Part shown: one piece after another, positions 1 to 7,817 of the stretch | Numbering within the stretch: position 1 is the stretch's first letter | Layout: each line of letters starts with the position of its first letter | Assembly: GCA_018065145.1 (NCBI GenBank) | Contig: JAGHTW010000082.1 | Coordinates: 1-44,723, forward strand | Reading direction: 5' to 3' | DNA from: Candidatus Prevotella equi | GTDB taxonomy: Bacteria; Bacteroidota; Bacteroidia; Bacteroidales; Bacteroidaceae | Length of the DNA stretch: 44,723 nucleotides | Notes under the pieces: model-generated | Seen by the model: the letters and a program-made list of their open reading frames with translations, nothing else | What the model was told of the DNA's origin: nothing | Databases searched by the model: none | Program-made: the position numbers and the translations under genes

Positions 1-18
1 GTATATGTATAAATGATT

Positions 19-62
19 CATCCCTGCACAGTCTTTTATGACTGATACAGGGATGTTTTTTT
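19..62 (+). terminator. Rho-independent terminator at the window edge
   Basis: An 8-bp perfect inverted repeat (CATCCCTG at 19-26, CAGGGATG at 48-55) is followed by seven T residues at 56-62. The T tract is on the plus-strand side, so it should end a plus-strand gene lying before the window. It could also stop the minus-strand operon ending at 64, but no good T tract follows on that strand. Confidence 0.65.
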
Positions 63-63
63 G

Positions 64-1680
64 TTACTGCTCTATCGGAACGATCTCATGATCCTTCCAG
101 TATTGCGCTGACTTGTATGCGCTGACAGCAGTTTGTGGTACATGGATGCGGAGGTGTCTGCCCTCGAAGATGTCCGTGATGCGCGGTGGCTCAGGGTTGA
201 GCATATAGACATCGGTGAGGGACTTGCAGCCCCAGAAGACGAAGTCGCCGAGACGTGTTACGGTGGATGGTATGGTGATGGTCTTTAGGTTACGGCATTT
301 CCAAAATACTCCACGGTCTATGACTTGAAGTCCCTCGGGCAGTGTGATGCGCTCAAGGTGCAAACAACCGCCGAAAGCATCGCGGCGTAGCTCCTTTACA
401 TTTTGTGGAACTTCTACCTCGCGCAATTTGTTGCAACAAGAGAATATACCAGATTCAAGTACTTCCAAAGACAGTGGTAGGCGTAAGGAGTTTATGGCAC
501 ATTCACGGAATGCGTATTCTCCAATATGCGTGACACTGTCGGGGATGTTGATATGAGAAAGATTCTTGCAGCCAAGGAAGGCACGGTTGCCGATGCTCTT
601 TAGTGTCTGCGGAAATACTATGGCGATGAGTGGCTTGCAGTCCATGAAGGTGCAGGAGTCTATCTCTGTCACGGTGAATGTTCTGCCTTTGTGCTCTATG
701 GTAGAGGGAATGGTGATGTCCATCTCTCCGTCCTTTAGGTTGTATGTCGCTAGGGTGTCGTGGGTAATAGCTACAGTTAAGCTGTCACTACTGATGAGTT
801 GACAGACGAGATGGTTGTTAAGACGGAATGTGTTAGGGATGCTTCGATGGAATGTAAATGCGAGTACAACAGAAATCAGCAGGACGAGTGCTGAACTGAT
901 GACCATCATCTTGCTACTTTTCTGAGAATGTTTCTTGTTGTTTTCTTGTTGACTGCTATTGTTTAGCAATTCTAGGATTTCACTTGCAGACTGATAGCGT
1001 AAGGTTGGGTCATGTTGTGTGCAACGCTCCTGTATAGTAAGGAAAAGTCGGGGAAGAGGTTGTTTCGTGCTATTGGCAATGTAATGCAGTATGCGTCCAA
1101 TGGAATAAATGTCCATGGTGATGTCTGGCAACATTGTACCATCAAGAAGCTCTGGCGCAGCAAACTCTTTTGTGGCTCCAATAGATGATATATAAGAGTC
1201 AGAGTATGCAAAGCCGAGGTCTATAATCTTAACACTGTTGCCAAGACGCGTTAGCATGATGTTCTGTGGTTTCAGGTCAAGATGCAGAATCTGTCGAGAA
1301 TGGAGATAATTCAATCCAAGAAGCAGTTCTTTAAAGAACCTTCGCAGGTTCCTCTCGTTAAGAAAATATTCTGGATCATCGTTGAGCAAACGCTCAAGAG
1401 TCTTGCCGTCAATATATTCTTCATAGATGCATCCGTCATCACCCATACAGATATACTGTGAAAGCTGCGGAGAGTTAAGACGATTGCCTATCTCATATTC
1501 CTTGCGAAAGGCATCTTCGTATAACTTTATACCGCAGTATTCAGGCTTCAGGCGTTTTGCGAAGACACGCCTGCCGTCATGCCACTCAATGCTTACAATG
1601 CAAGTAGAACCTTCGCCTATCTCATGATTAGTTGGCGAAAGCGTGTTGTTTGCAGTGAGTATGAAGTAGGAATCGTCCAT
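64..1680 (-). CDS. Membrane Ser/Thr protein kinase with BspA-type leucine-rich-repeat ectodomain
   Basis: This 538-residue protein starts with a Hanks-type kinase domain (about 15-245). A glycine-rich loop near 22-26, Lys42, the catalytic loop HLDLKPQN at 133-140 and DLG at 154-156 in place of DFG are visible, so it should be active, though the HRD arginine is Leu. A basic stretch leads to one membrane helix (about 257-278). The remainder (about 320-520) has repeated leucine-rich units of the BspA/LRR_5 kind, predicted to lie outside the inner membrane. It is the last gene of the minus-strand run; its ATG directly abuts the stop of the upstream Fe-S assembly gene. The target is not evident. 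The architecture suggests a periplasmic LRR sensor coupled to cytoplasmic phosphorylation, which is inference. Confidence 0.88.
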   Translation of the reverse strand: MDDSYFILTANNTLSPTNHEIGEGSTCIVSIEWHDGRRVFAKRLKPEYCGIKLYEDAFRKEYEIGNRLNSPQLSQYICMGDDGCIYEEYIDGKTLERLLNDDPEYFLNERNLRRFFKELLLGLNYLHSRQILHLDLKPQNIMLTRLGNSVKIIDLGFAYSDSYISSIGATKEFAAPELLDGTMLPDITMDIYSIGRILHYIANSTKQPLPRLFLTIQERCTQHDPTLRYQSASEILELLNNSSQQENNKKHSQKSSKMMVISSALVLLISVVLAFTFHRSIPNTFRLNNHLVCQLISSDSLTVAITHDTLATYNLKDGEMDITIPSTIEHKGRTFTVTEIDSCTFMDCKPLIAIVFPQTLKSIGNRAFLGCKNLSHINIPDSVTHIGEYAFRECAINSLRLPLSLEVLESGIFSCCNKLREVEVPQNVKELRRDAFGGCLHLERITLPEGLQVIDRGVFWKCRNLKTITIPSTVTRLGDFVFWGCKSLTDVYMLNPEPPRITDIFEGRHLRIHVPQTAVSAYKSAQYWKDHEIVPIEQ

Positions 1681-2001
1681 TTATTCAAATCCTAATTCAA
1701 CGCGTGCTTCTTCTGTCATCATGCTCTTGTCCCATTCCGGTTCAAAGACCATGTTGACTGTTGCGGAGGTAACACCAGTAACGGCTGCTACCTTCGTGCG
1801 TACATCTTCTATTATAAAGTCAGCAGCAGGGCATGATGGTGCGGTGAATGTCATGTCGATGTCTGTCTTACCCTCCATGTCAACGTCAATCTTGTATATG
1901 AGTCCAAGGTCGTATATGTTTACTGGTATCTCTGGGTCAAAGACGGTCTTCAGTACCTCAATGATACGCTGCTCTATCTGTGAATGTTCTTCTTGTGTCA
2001 T
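1681..2001 (-). CDS. MIP18/SufT-like (DUF59) iron-sulfur cluster assembly protein
   Basis: This 106-residue protein matches the DUF59/MIP18 family: the start is followed by a helix leading to VFDPEIPVNIYDLGLIY (about 20-36), then TFTAPSCPAADF (about 51-62) with the conserved cysteine at 57 used by the family. Members such as SufT and the eukaryotic MIP18 help mature Fe-S proteins in the cytoplasm. The length is normal for a single-domain member. It lies between radC and the LRR kinase in the same orientation, and the kinase ATG immediately follows its stop. There is no sign of a separate promoter in the short gap to radC, so it is probably co-transcribed. Function is assigned by family, not by context. 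Confidence 0.88.
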   Translation of the reverse strand: MTQEEHSQIEQRIIEVLKTVFDPEIPVNIYDLGLIYKIDVDMEGKTDIDMTFTAPSCPAADFIIEDVRTKVAAVTGVTSATVNMVFEPEWDKSMMTEEARVELGFE

Positions 2002-2051
2002 TATTATATTGTTTATTCATATTTCGCAAGTTTGCATCTTGCTCAATTGTC

Positions 2052-2774
2052 CTACAGCCTCCCATTCTCGTTGTAGGAGTAGTAGTCGCCGTCGGTGATG
2101 ATCATGTGGTCGGAGAGATGTATTCGCATGGTTGTGCATGCCTCTTTGACCTTCTTTGTTATCATGTCGTCGTCGCGGCTTGGCTTTGCTGTGCCGCTGG
2201 GGTGGTTGTGTGCTATGGCAATGACGGTGGCGTTGTTGAGAAGGGCGTGTTTTATGATGAGACGCACGTCCATCGATGTCTCTGTTATTCCGCCGTGTGA
2301 CAGCTTTACCGTGTCAATGAGGCGTAGTCCCTGGTTCATCATTATCAGGTACGACTCCTCTACGTCAAGATCTCTCATCAATGGCCATAGGTGTTCGTAT
2401 AGCTTTTGCGGGCTGTCCATGAGTGGGCGCGTGAAGGGTGTCTCTTTTTCCCTGCGGCGTCCCAGTTCGCAAGCCGCCATTATCGTTATTGCCTTTGCTT
2501 CGCCTATTCCCTTGTATGTCATCAGCTGCGACAGTGACATCTTACTGAGCAGTGAGAGGTTGTTCTTGCAGTCTTTCAGTATTCGCTTTGTGAGGTCAAC
2601 GGCAGACTCCTCCGTGTTTCCTGAGCCGATGAGTATAGCCAACAGCTCGGCGGTGGAAAGAGTCTCTGCCCCATGCTTCATGAGTCTTTCGCGTGGGCGG
2701 TCTTCTTCCGACCATTCCTTGACGGAGTGTGAACGTGTCTCTTCAGGTTCGTATATCTCTGATACCTTCCACAT
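2052..2774 (-). CDS. radC: RadC-family JAB/MPN domain protein
   Basis: The 240-residue protein has the RadC layout: an N-terminal helix-hairpin-helix-like part (ERLMKHGAETLSTAELLAIL, with YKGIGEAKA further on) and a C-terminal JAB domain with the zinc-binding JAMM signature HNHPSGTAKPSRDD. The start is chosen at MWKVSEIYEP because the family begins just before the conserved RPRERL segment. RadC proteins were once linked to DNA repair, but their biochemical role is unresolved. It sits between the glycosyltransferase gene and the DUF59 gene. The 55-base gap before it is AT-rich with repeated GAATTAAC words and shows no clear promoter. Confidence 0.92.
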   Translation of the reverse strand: MWKVSEIYEPEETRSHSVKEWSEEDRPRERLMKHGAETLSTAELLAILIGSGNTEESAVDLTKRILKDCKNNLSLLSKMSLSQLMTYKGIGEAKAITIMAACELGRRREKETPFTRPLMDSPQKLYEHLWPLMRDLDVEESYLIMMNQGLRLIDTVKLSHGGITETSMDVRLIIKHALLNNATVIAIAHNHPSGTAKPSRDDDMITKKVKEACTTMRIHLSDHMIITDGDYYSYNENGRL

Positions 2775-2784
2775 GGGTTCGAAT

Positions 2785-2826
2785 TAACAAATTAGCGAAT
2801 TAACGAATTGTTGAATTAACAAAATT
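2785..2826. repeat. AT-rich GAATTAAC-type simple repeats
   Basis: The gap between radC and the glycosyltransferase gene holds three GAATTAAC words plus near copies. It looks like a short degenerate direct repeat; no function is visible. Confidence 0.45.
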
Positions 2827-2829
2827 CGG

Positions 2830-3873
2830 TTATTTGTAGAATGTCTTCTCAAAGGCTTGGAACTCGTCTTTCTTTCTTACGCAGCGCTTCCACCATGCCT
2901 CAATGAATCCGAAACCGTAGCCCATGAGTTGTACGAAGGCGGCGGCGATGCTGAGTCCCGCTATCTTGATGGAACGGTGCATGAAGAAGGAGTCGATGAA
3001 TATGATGATGGCATAGAGTGCCAGCGGCATCAATGCGGTGATGCACAGTGCATACCATAACCAGAAGTGTGTTGGCTCGTAATGCATCAATGCCCTTGAT
3101 ACTGCGGAGATGAGTACCAGTGCTATCACGCCTACGGTGAACACCATTGGCAGCATGTGCACGAGTTTCATCGTGCCGGGATGTCTCTTCTCAAGGTTTA
3201 TTCGTGCTATGCCGCTGTTATAGACCTGGCGGAAGAATTTCCTGAGGTCTGTGCGGCGCTTGTGCCATACCCATGCTTTGGGAAAGAGTCTGCTGCTGCA
3301 TCCTGCCTCGATGATGCGGTATGAGAAGTCGATGTCTTCTCCAAAGCGCATCTTGCTGAAACCATTGAGACGCAGATATACATCGCGACGTATTCCCATG
3401 TTGTAGGAACGTGGATAGAAACGGTCCAGCTTCTTCTTTCCTCCGCGTATGCCGCCAGTGGTGAAGAAACTTGTCATGCTGTAGCTTATGGCCTTCTGCA
3501 CTGGTGTGAAAGAAGGGTGTGAAGCATCTGCTCCTCCGAATGCGTCGCAGGGATTTTGTCTCAACTCTTCCTCTACTGCGGTGAGATAGCCTTCTGGCAA
3601 TACTACGTCGCTGTCAAGGATTATCAGATATTCTCCGTTTGCGCGCTCTGCGCCGAAGTTTCGTGTCTGTCCCGGACCGCTGTTGTCCTTCTTGTAGTAG
3701 CGCAGTGTCAGACGGTCGTTGTATTTCTTGCATACCTCGTTGCAAGGGATGCTTGAACCGTCTTCTATGACGAGTACCTCAAAATCGTCAAAGACCTGAC
3801 GAGTGAGACTGTCAAGCAGTTCGTCCACCTCGTCAGGCCTGTTGAATACTGGTATGATAATACTATATCTCAT
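2830..3873 (-). CDS. Family 2 glycosyltransferase with C-terminal membrane segments
   Basis: The first 220 residues form a GT-A family 2 glycosyltransferase: YSIIIPVFNRPDEV at the start, then LVIEDGSS and LIILDSDV as nucleotide and metal sites (DSD for the DXD motif), and FGEDIDFSYRI as the acceptor/catalytic segment. The C-terminal third has about three hydrophobic helices (from roughly residue 236 on), so the enzyme should sit on the inner membrane with its active site in the cytoplasm. The substrate is not identifiable. The ATG overlaps the efp stop by one base (TAATG), so it is likely translated by coupling to efp. It is unrelated to the glycosyltransferase at 33725. Confidence 0.9.
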   Translation of the reverse strand: MRYSIIIPVFNRPDEVDELLDSLTRQVFDDFEVLVIEDGSSIPCNEVCKKYNDRLTLRYYKKDNSGPGQTRNFGAERANGEYLIILDSDVVLPEGYLTAVEEELRQNPCDAFGGADASHPSFTPVQKAISYSMTSFFTTGGIRGGKKKLDRFYPRSYNMGIRRDVYLRLNGFSKMRFGEDIDFSYRIIEAGCSSRLFPKAWVWHKRRTDLRKFFRQVYNSGIARINLEKRHPGTMKLVHMLPMVFTVGVIALVLISAVSRALMHYEPTHFWLWYALCITALMPLALYAIIIFIDSFFMHRSIKIAGLSIAAAFVQLMGYGFGFIEAWWKRCVRKKDEFQAFEKTFYK

Positions 3874-4439
3874 TATTCCTTGATGCGCTGCAGGTAGCTA
3901 CCGTCGCGGGTGTCAACCTGTACGAGCTCACCTTCTTCGATGAAGAGAGGCACGCGAATCTCTACGCCTGTCTCAAGGGTTGCTGGCTTAAGAGTGTTAG
4001 TAGCTGTATCGCCCTTCACGCCTGGCTCAGAGTGAGTGATGCGGAGAACAGTCTTTACTGGCATCTCAGCGTAGAGCACTGTGTCAGTGTCAGCATCGCT
4101 AACAACCTCAACGATGTCAGACTCCTTCATGAACTCAACACCTGTAACGAGTTCTGCAGGGATAGGTGTCTGGTCGTATGTCTCCTGATTCATGAAGATA
4201 TAGTCCTCGCCTTCCTTGTAAAGATACTGGTATGGGCGACGTGTGATCTGTACCTCCTCGAGCTTCTCGCCGATGTTGAAACGACGCTCCAATACGCGAC
4301 CGTCAGTAACGTTCTTCAGCTTGATGATCATGATGGTGTTACCCTTACCTGGCTTGCGGTGCTGGAAGTCAATGCAAACCCAAATGCCACCGTCCATACG
4401 GACAGCAACGCCTTTCTTAATGTCCTGTGAATTAATCAT
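3873..4439 (-). CDS. efp: Translation elongation factor P
   Basis: At 188 residues this is a full-length EF-P with three beta-barrel domains. The domain I loop HRKPGKGN carries Lys32 at the tip, where EF-P is modified in many bacteria; which modification applies here cannot be told. The C-terminal domain III has the family signature around GVKGDTATNTLKPA and ends normally. EF-P enters the ribosome E site and rescues stalling at polyproline stretches. It is the first gene of the minus-strand run 4439 to 64 and diverges from rpmH. A plausible Bacteroidetes promoter lies at 4483-4516. Confidence 0.97.
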   Translation of the reverse strand: MINSQDIKKGVAVRMDGGIWVCIDFQHRKPGKGNTIMIIKLKNVTDGRVLERRFNIGEKLEEVQITRRPYQYLYKEGEDYIFMNQETYDQTPIPAELVTGVEFMKESDIVEVVSDADTDTVLYAEMPVKTVLRITHSEPGVKGDTATNTLKPATLETGVEIRVPLFIEEGELVQVDTRDGSYLQRIKE

Positions 4440-4482
4440 GTTTCTTATTCTATAATTATACTAATATGCGCATATAACGGCA

Positions 4483-4516
4483 CAAAATTACAAAAAAAAT
4501 AACAAAAAACGGCAAA
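4483..4516 (-). promoter_or_regulatory. Probable promoter of the efp operon
   Basis: Read on the minus strand, TAATTTTG at 4490-4483 matches the Bacteroidetes -7 box TAnnTTTG, and a TTTG lies at 4516-4513, about 22 nt upstream. The spacing is slightly long and the region is AT-rich, so this is a moderate call. Confidence 0.45.
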
Positions 4517-4562
4517 ACGGCATAAAATTTACTTGTAAAAGGTGCTAAATTATCAATTTTTC

Positions 4563-4593
4563 TTGCACATTATAAAAAAAAGTAGTAATTTTG
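4563..4593 (+). promoter_or_regulatory. Probable promoter of rpmH
   Basis: TAATTTTG at 4586-4593 fits the Bacteroidetes -7 consensus TAnnTTTG, with TTG at 4563-4565 as the -33 element about 20 nt upstream. It lies about 58 nt before the rpmH ATG. Confidence 0.6.
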
Positions 4594-4651
4594 CACTCGC
4601 TTTTGTGTAAAGTACCCAAATAGGCATAAAAAATAACAAAAATATACTAAA

Positions 4652-4807
4652 ATGAAAAGAACATTCCAGCCACACAATCGTCGTCGCGTAAACAAGCATG
4701 GTTTCCGTGAGCGTATGTCAACAAAGAACGGTCGTCGTGTACTCGCTAACCGTCGTGCACATGGTCGTAAGAAGCTCACTGTAAGCGACGAGCATCACGG
4801 AAAGTAA
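4652..4807 (+). CDS. rpmH: 50S ribosomal protein L34
   Basis: The 51-residue product begins [20 protein letters not shown] and continues with the strongly conserved basic L34 sequence ([20 protein letters not shown]), ending in a short acidic and His-rich tail. L34 is a late-assembling protein of the large ribosomal subunit. The gene stands alone between divergent efp and dut, with its own promoter and a strong terminator right behind it. It is not next to rnpA or dnaA here, unlike in many bacteria. Confidence 0.97.
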   Translation: MKRTFQPHNRRRVNKHGFRERMSTKNGRRVLANRRAHGRKKLTVSDEHHGK

Positions 4808-4835
4808 TACCTTCACGTAAGGTTTCTTCCGTTGA

Positions 4836-4882
4836 AAAGCAGTCTGTCACTCCCACACAGGGAATGATAGACTGCTTTTTTT
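4836..4882 (+). terminator. Rho-independent terminator after rpmH
   Basis: A 14-bp stem (4836-4849 with 4865-4878, one G-T pair) is followed by a T tract to 4882. It ends rpmH before the dut promoter. Confidence 0.85.
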
Positions 4883-4893
4883 ATTACTTTTTA

Positions 4894-4925
4894 TTTGGTG
4901 CTTTCGGTATATTTTATTACCTTTG
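4894..4925 (+). promoter_or_regulatory. Promoter of the dut operon
   Basis: TTTG at 4894-4897 and TACCTTTG at 4918-4925, separated by 20 nt, give a textbook Bacteroidetes sigma-ABfr promoter. The dut ATG follows 23 nt later. Confidence 0.75.
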
Positions 4926-4948
4926 CACATTATTAATTTATAAGGAAA

Positions 4949-5386
4949 ATGATACAAGTAAAGATTATCAATAAAGGTCAGCAGCCAATGCCTGCTTACG
5001 CTACAGTACAGAGCGCCGGCATGGATTTGCGTGCAGACATTCAGGAAGCATTCACACTCAAACCATTACAGAGACGCCTTGTTCCAACAGGACTGTATAT
5101 GGCGTTGCCAGAAGGATACGAGGCCCAGGTGCGCCCTCGAAGCGGACTGGCACTGAAGCATGGCATAACGGTTCTTAATACGCCAGGAACCATTGATGCG
5201 GATTATCGCGGTGAGATAGGCGTGGTGCTGGTAAACCTCAGCGATACTGATTTCGTCGTAAACCCAGGAGAGCGCATCGCTCAGATGGTCATAGCGCGAT
5301 ATGAGCAGGCAGAGCTTGTTGCCGTAACAGAACTCGATGAGACGGAACGCGGTGCGGGTGGCTATGGACATACGGGCGTGAAGTAG
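4949..5386 (+). CDS. dut: dUTP diphosphatase
   Basis: The 145-residue protein is a trimeric-type dUTPase with the five family motifs in order: SAGMDLRAD (about 24-32), RPRSGLALK (about 62-70), the uridine-binding [16 protein letters not shown] (about 77-92), GERIAQMVI (about 107-115) and the C-terminal arm [10 protein letters not shown] with the glycine-rich motif. It hydrolyses dUTP to dUMP and pyrophosphate, keeping uracil out of DNA and supplying dTMP synthesis. It leads the dut-TPR-DUF4292-EnvC run, a gene order common in Bacteroidales. Confidence 0.97.
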   Translation: MIQVKIINKGQQPMPAYATVQSAGMDLRADIQEAFTLKPLQRRLVPTGLYMALPEGYEAQVRPRSGLALKHGITVLNTPGTIDADYRGEIGVVLVNLSDTDFVVNPGERIAQMVIARYEQAELVAVTELDETERGAGGYGHTGVK

Positions 5387-5394
5387 TGCTTTGT

Positions 5395-5415
5395 ATTTGC
5401 CTTAGGCTAACGTAA
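5395..5415. repeat. 21-nt dispersed repeat, copy 1
   Basis: This stretch after the dut stop matches 19 of 21 bases with 25887-25907. Each contains a small GCC-TTM-GGC hairpin followed by TAACGT. Confidence 0.5.
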
Positions 5416-5434
5416 AAGAATACAATTATTAGCG

Positions 5435-7156
5435 GTGGGAAAGTTTAACTACCATATTATATTGTTGACTCTTGTCATGCTGTGCACATGTACTGTCTCT
5501 TTCGCTTTGAAAGGGACGGAGCGTGGTGCGCTGTCTCGTTATTGCTATATAGAAGCGGTGAGACAGCAGGATATGGGTAACTACGGCGAGGCGTTCGAAC
5601 TATATCGCAGAAGCATAGAACTGAATCCTGATGCTGCAGAGGCATATTATTCTCTATCGATGTTCTATCTCGTGTTGCAACATGATAGTCTTGGAACGGA
5701 ATGCCTGAAGCGTGCAGTGCAGTTAGCACCGGACAATACAGAGTTTGCGGAAAGGCTGGCGCGTACATACCTCATGCAGAATAATATGGCGGAGGGAATA
5801 AACGTTTACGAACAGCTCGCCAAGCAAAAACCTAACCGTACGGACTATCTTGAGATGCTGGCGCGTATCTATGAACAACAGCATGAATATGACAAGATGC
5901 TCTCGGCGCTTAGCAGGATAGAAGTACAGGATGGACAGTCGGAGGACTTGACACTGACGAAGATGCAGGCGTATTCCTTCATGGGTGACCAAGAAGGAGC
6001 CTACCGTGAACTGAAAAGCCTGGTTGATGCTCATCCCAATGATATGAATCTGCAAGTGATGCTCGGCAACTGGTTGCTCAGCAACGGACGAAAGGATGAA
6101 GCACTGCAGACATTCCTCGCGGCATTGAAGGAAGAACCGGATAATGCGCAAGGACAGATGTCGCTCATGGATTATTACCGCAGTGAGGGAGAGACGGAAA
6201 AAGCAGATGTGCTGCTTTATGATATGCTTGTCAATCCACGCACAGAACCATCGGCACGTGTAACGATGCTTAGGGAATATGTCAAGGATAGCGAAGGTAA
6301 GGGAGGCGACTCGCTGCGCGTCATGCAACTCTTTGACCGTGTGCTGCAACTGCCACAGAAGACATCGGAGGTGGCAGAGACGAAGGTGGCATATATGATA
6401 ATGAAGAATGCACCTAAGGATTCTATCCGTGCTGGTTGGGAGAAGGTGCTTGAGATAACTCCGGAATATGTCGGCGCACGAATGCAGCTGATACAGCTGA
6501 TGTGGGAGGATAGCATTGACGAAGACGTGGTGAAGCAGTGTAAGATAGCAACGGAGTATGTGCCTGACGAACCAGTGTTGTACTACTATCTCGGTATGGC
6601 GCAGTACATTAATAAGCATCATCAGGATGCTCTTAACTCGTTGCGACGTGGTGCCAATAATATAACAAAGGCTACGGCGGATAATGTCGCTGCAGATATA
6701 TACGAGCTTCTTGGTGATGTGTTGCAGAAAGAACATCGTATGCAGGAGGCATTCGTGGCGTATGACAGCTGTCTGGTGTATGATCCTGACAAGGTGGTGT
6801 GTCTGAATAACTACGCTTATTTCCTCTCTTTGGAGAACAAGGAACTGAAGAAGGCTGAGAAGATGAGCCACAGGGCTATCACGGCAGAACCGAATAACGC
6901 AACATATCTTGATACCTATGCCTGGATTCTCTATCAACAGAAGCGTTATGAAGAGGCTTGCATTTACATAGAGCAGGCTCTTAAAGCAGAAGGTGATAGC
7001 GTTGATATACCAGGTGACATATTGGAGCATGCGGGAGATATATATTATCGCCTCAACCGTAAGGATGAAGCCCTGCAAATGTGGCAAAGAGCCCTTGATG
7101 CAGGAGTGGATGATGAGGCTTTGACACGTAAGAAAATTAAAAGAAAGAAATTGTAA
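5435..7156 (+). CDS. Secreted tetratricopeptide-repeat protein
   Basis: The 573-residue protein has a signal-peptide-like N-terminus (MGKFNYHIILLTLVMLCTCT) and then successive TPR units through nearly all of its length, for example GNYGEAFELYRRSIELNPDA near 48-67 and later units around 440-480 and 520-560. The start is GTG at 5435, chosen because it gives a complete signal peptide with a basic n-region; the next in-frame ATG at 5477 would lose it. TPR proteins are scaffolds, and this one is expected in the periplasm. It sits between dut and the DUF4292 lipoprotein gene, and the stop is one base before the next ATG. The partner is unknown; an envelope-biogenesis role with its neighbours is inference. 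Confidence 0.9.
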   Translation: MGKFNYHIILLTLVMLCTCTVSFALKGTERGALSRYCYIEAVRQQDMGNYGEAFELYRRSIELNPDAAEAYYSLSMFYLVLQHDSLGTECLKRAVQLAPDNTEFAERLARTYLMQNNMAEGINVYEQLAKQKPNRTDYLEMLARIYEQQHEYDKMLSALSRIEVQDGQSEDLTLTKMQAYSFMGDQEGAYRELKSLVDAHPNDMNLQVMLGNWLLSNGRKDEALQTFLAALKEEPDNAQGQMSLMDYYRSEGETEKADVLLYDMLVNPRTEPSARVTMLREYVKDSEGKGGDSLRVMQLFDRVLQLPQKTSEVAETKVAYMIMKNAPKDSIRAGWEKVLEITPEYVGARMQLIQLMWEDSIDEDVVKQCKIATEYVPDEPVLYYYLGMAQYINKHHQDALNSLRRGANNITKATADNVAADIYELLGDVLQKEHRMQEAFVAYDSCLVYDPDKVVCLNNYAYFLSLENKELKKAEKMSHRAITAEPNNATYLDTYAWILYQQKRYEEACIYIEQALKAEGDSVDIPGDILEHAGDIYYRLNRKDEALQMWQRALDAGVDDEALTRKKIKRKKL

Positions 7157-7157
7157 T

Positions 7158-7814
7158 ATGAAGAAGTTTATCTATACAATGATTGCGGTAGCAATGCTTG
7201 CTGCCTGTAAGACAACGAAATCTGTTCAGAAGGATAGTACAGACGCCGTTACATCAGCAACAAATGTGACGGCACAGTCATCATCAAAACCATCGGTAAC
7301 ACCAGAAAAGCCATCGGCTTCAGCAGCGACGGCAACACCGATGGAGCAGAAAAGCCTGTCTGCAAAGGTTGATATCACTGCTAATGTGATGGGACAATCC
7401 ATCACTGTTGATGGAAAACTGCAGATGCGTACAAACGAGGTGATACGTATCACCATCGTTCCTTACGGACTTATGGAGGTAGGACGACTGGAACTGACAC
7501 CAGACTATATTCTTCTCGTCAATAGATTGGACAAGGAGTATTGCAAGGCTTCGTACAGTGAGATAAGCACTGTTGCCAAGACTCCGCTTGATTTCAATAT
7601 GATGCAGAAGAGAATATGGGAGGAGAAGTTCACACCTGGACGTGTTTTTGATTTCTCTCTTGACAAATCAAAAACGGGAAGGGGCGATATCAATCTCTCG
7701 TTTAAGGTCGGAAAGGTAACGGAAGGAGAGAATTTCGAGGGTAAGACAAATGTAAACGAGAAGTATCGTCAGGTGTCTATGCAGGAGTTACTCGGTAAAC
7801 TAATGAGCATGTAA
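7158..7814 (+). CDS. DUF4292-family lipoprotein
   Basis: The 218-residue protein begins with a lipoprotein signal peptide (MKKFIYTMIAVAMLAACK) whose lipobox LAAC puts the lipidated cysteine at 17. A Ser/Thr/Ala-rich linker (about 20-65) leads to a compact beta-rich domain. The mature domain and the position before an EnvC-like gene fit DUF4292, whose members resemble LolA/LolB-type lipid-binding folds; that resemblance is family knowledge and not shown here. It lies one base after the TPR gene and three bases before the EnvC-like gene, so the three are surely co-transcribed. The molecular function is unknown. Confidence 0.85.
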   Translation: MKKFIYTMIAVAMLAACKTTKSVQKDSTDAVTSATNVTAQSSSKPSVTPEKPSASAATATPMEQKSLSAKVDITANVMGQSITVDGKLQMRTNEVIRITIVPYGLMEVGRLELTPDYILLVNRLDKEYCKASYSEISTVAKTPLDFNMMQKRIWEEKFTPGRVFDFSLDKSKTGRGDINLSFKVGKVTEGENFEGKTNVNEKYRQVSMQELLGKLMSM

Positions 7815-7817
7815 AGA

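Noticed and set aside
5723..7087. A 454-codon open frame on the minus strand
   Set aside because: It lies opposite the TPR gene, has no recognisable domain and its composition (rich in His, Leu, Ile, Arg) is typical of an antisense shadow.
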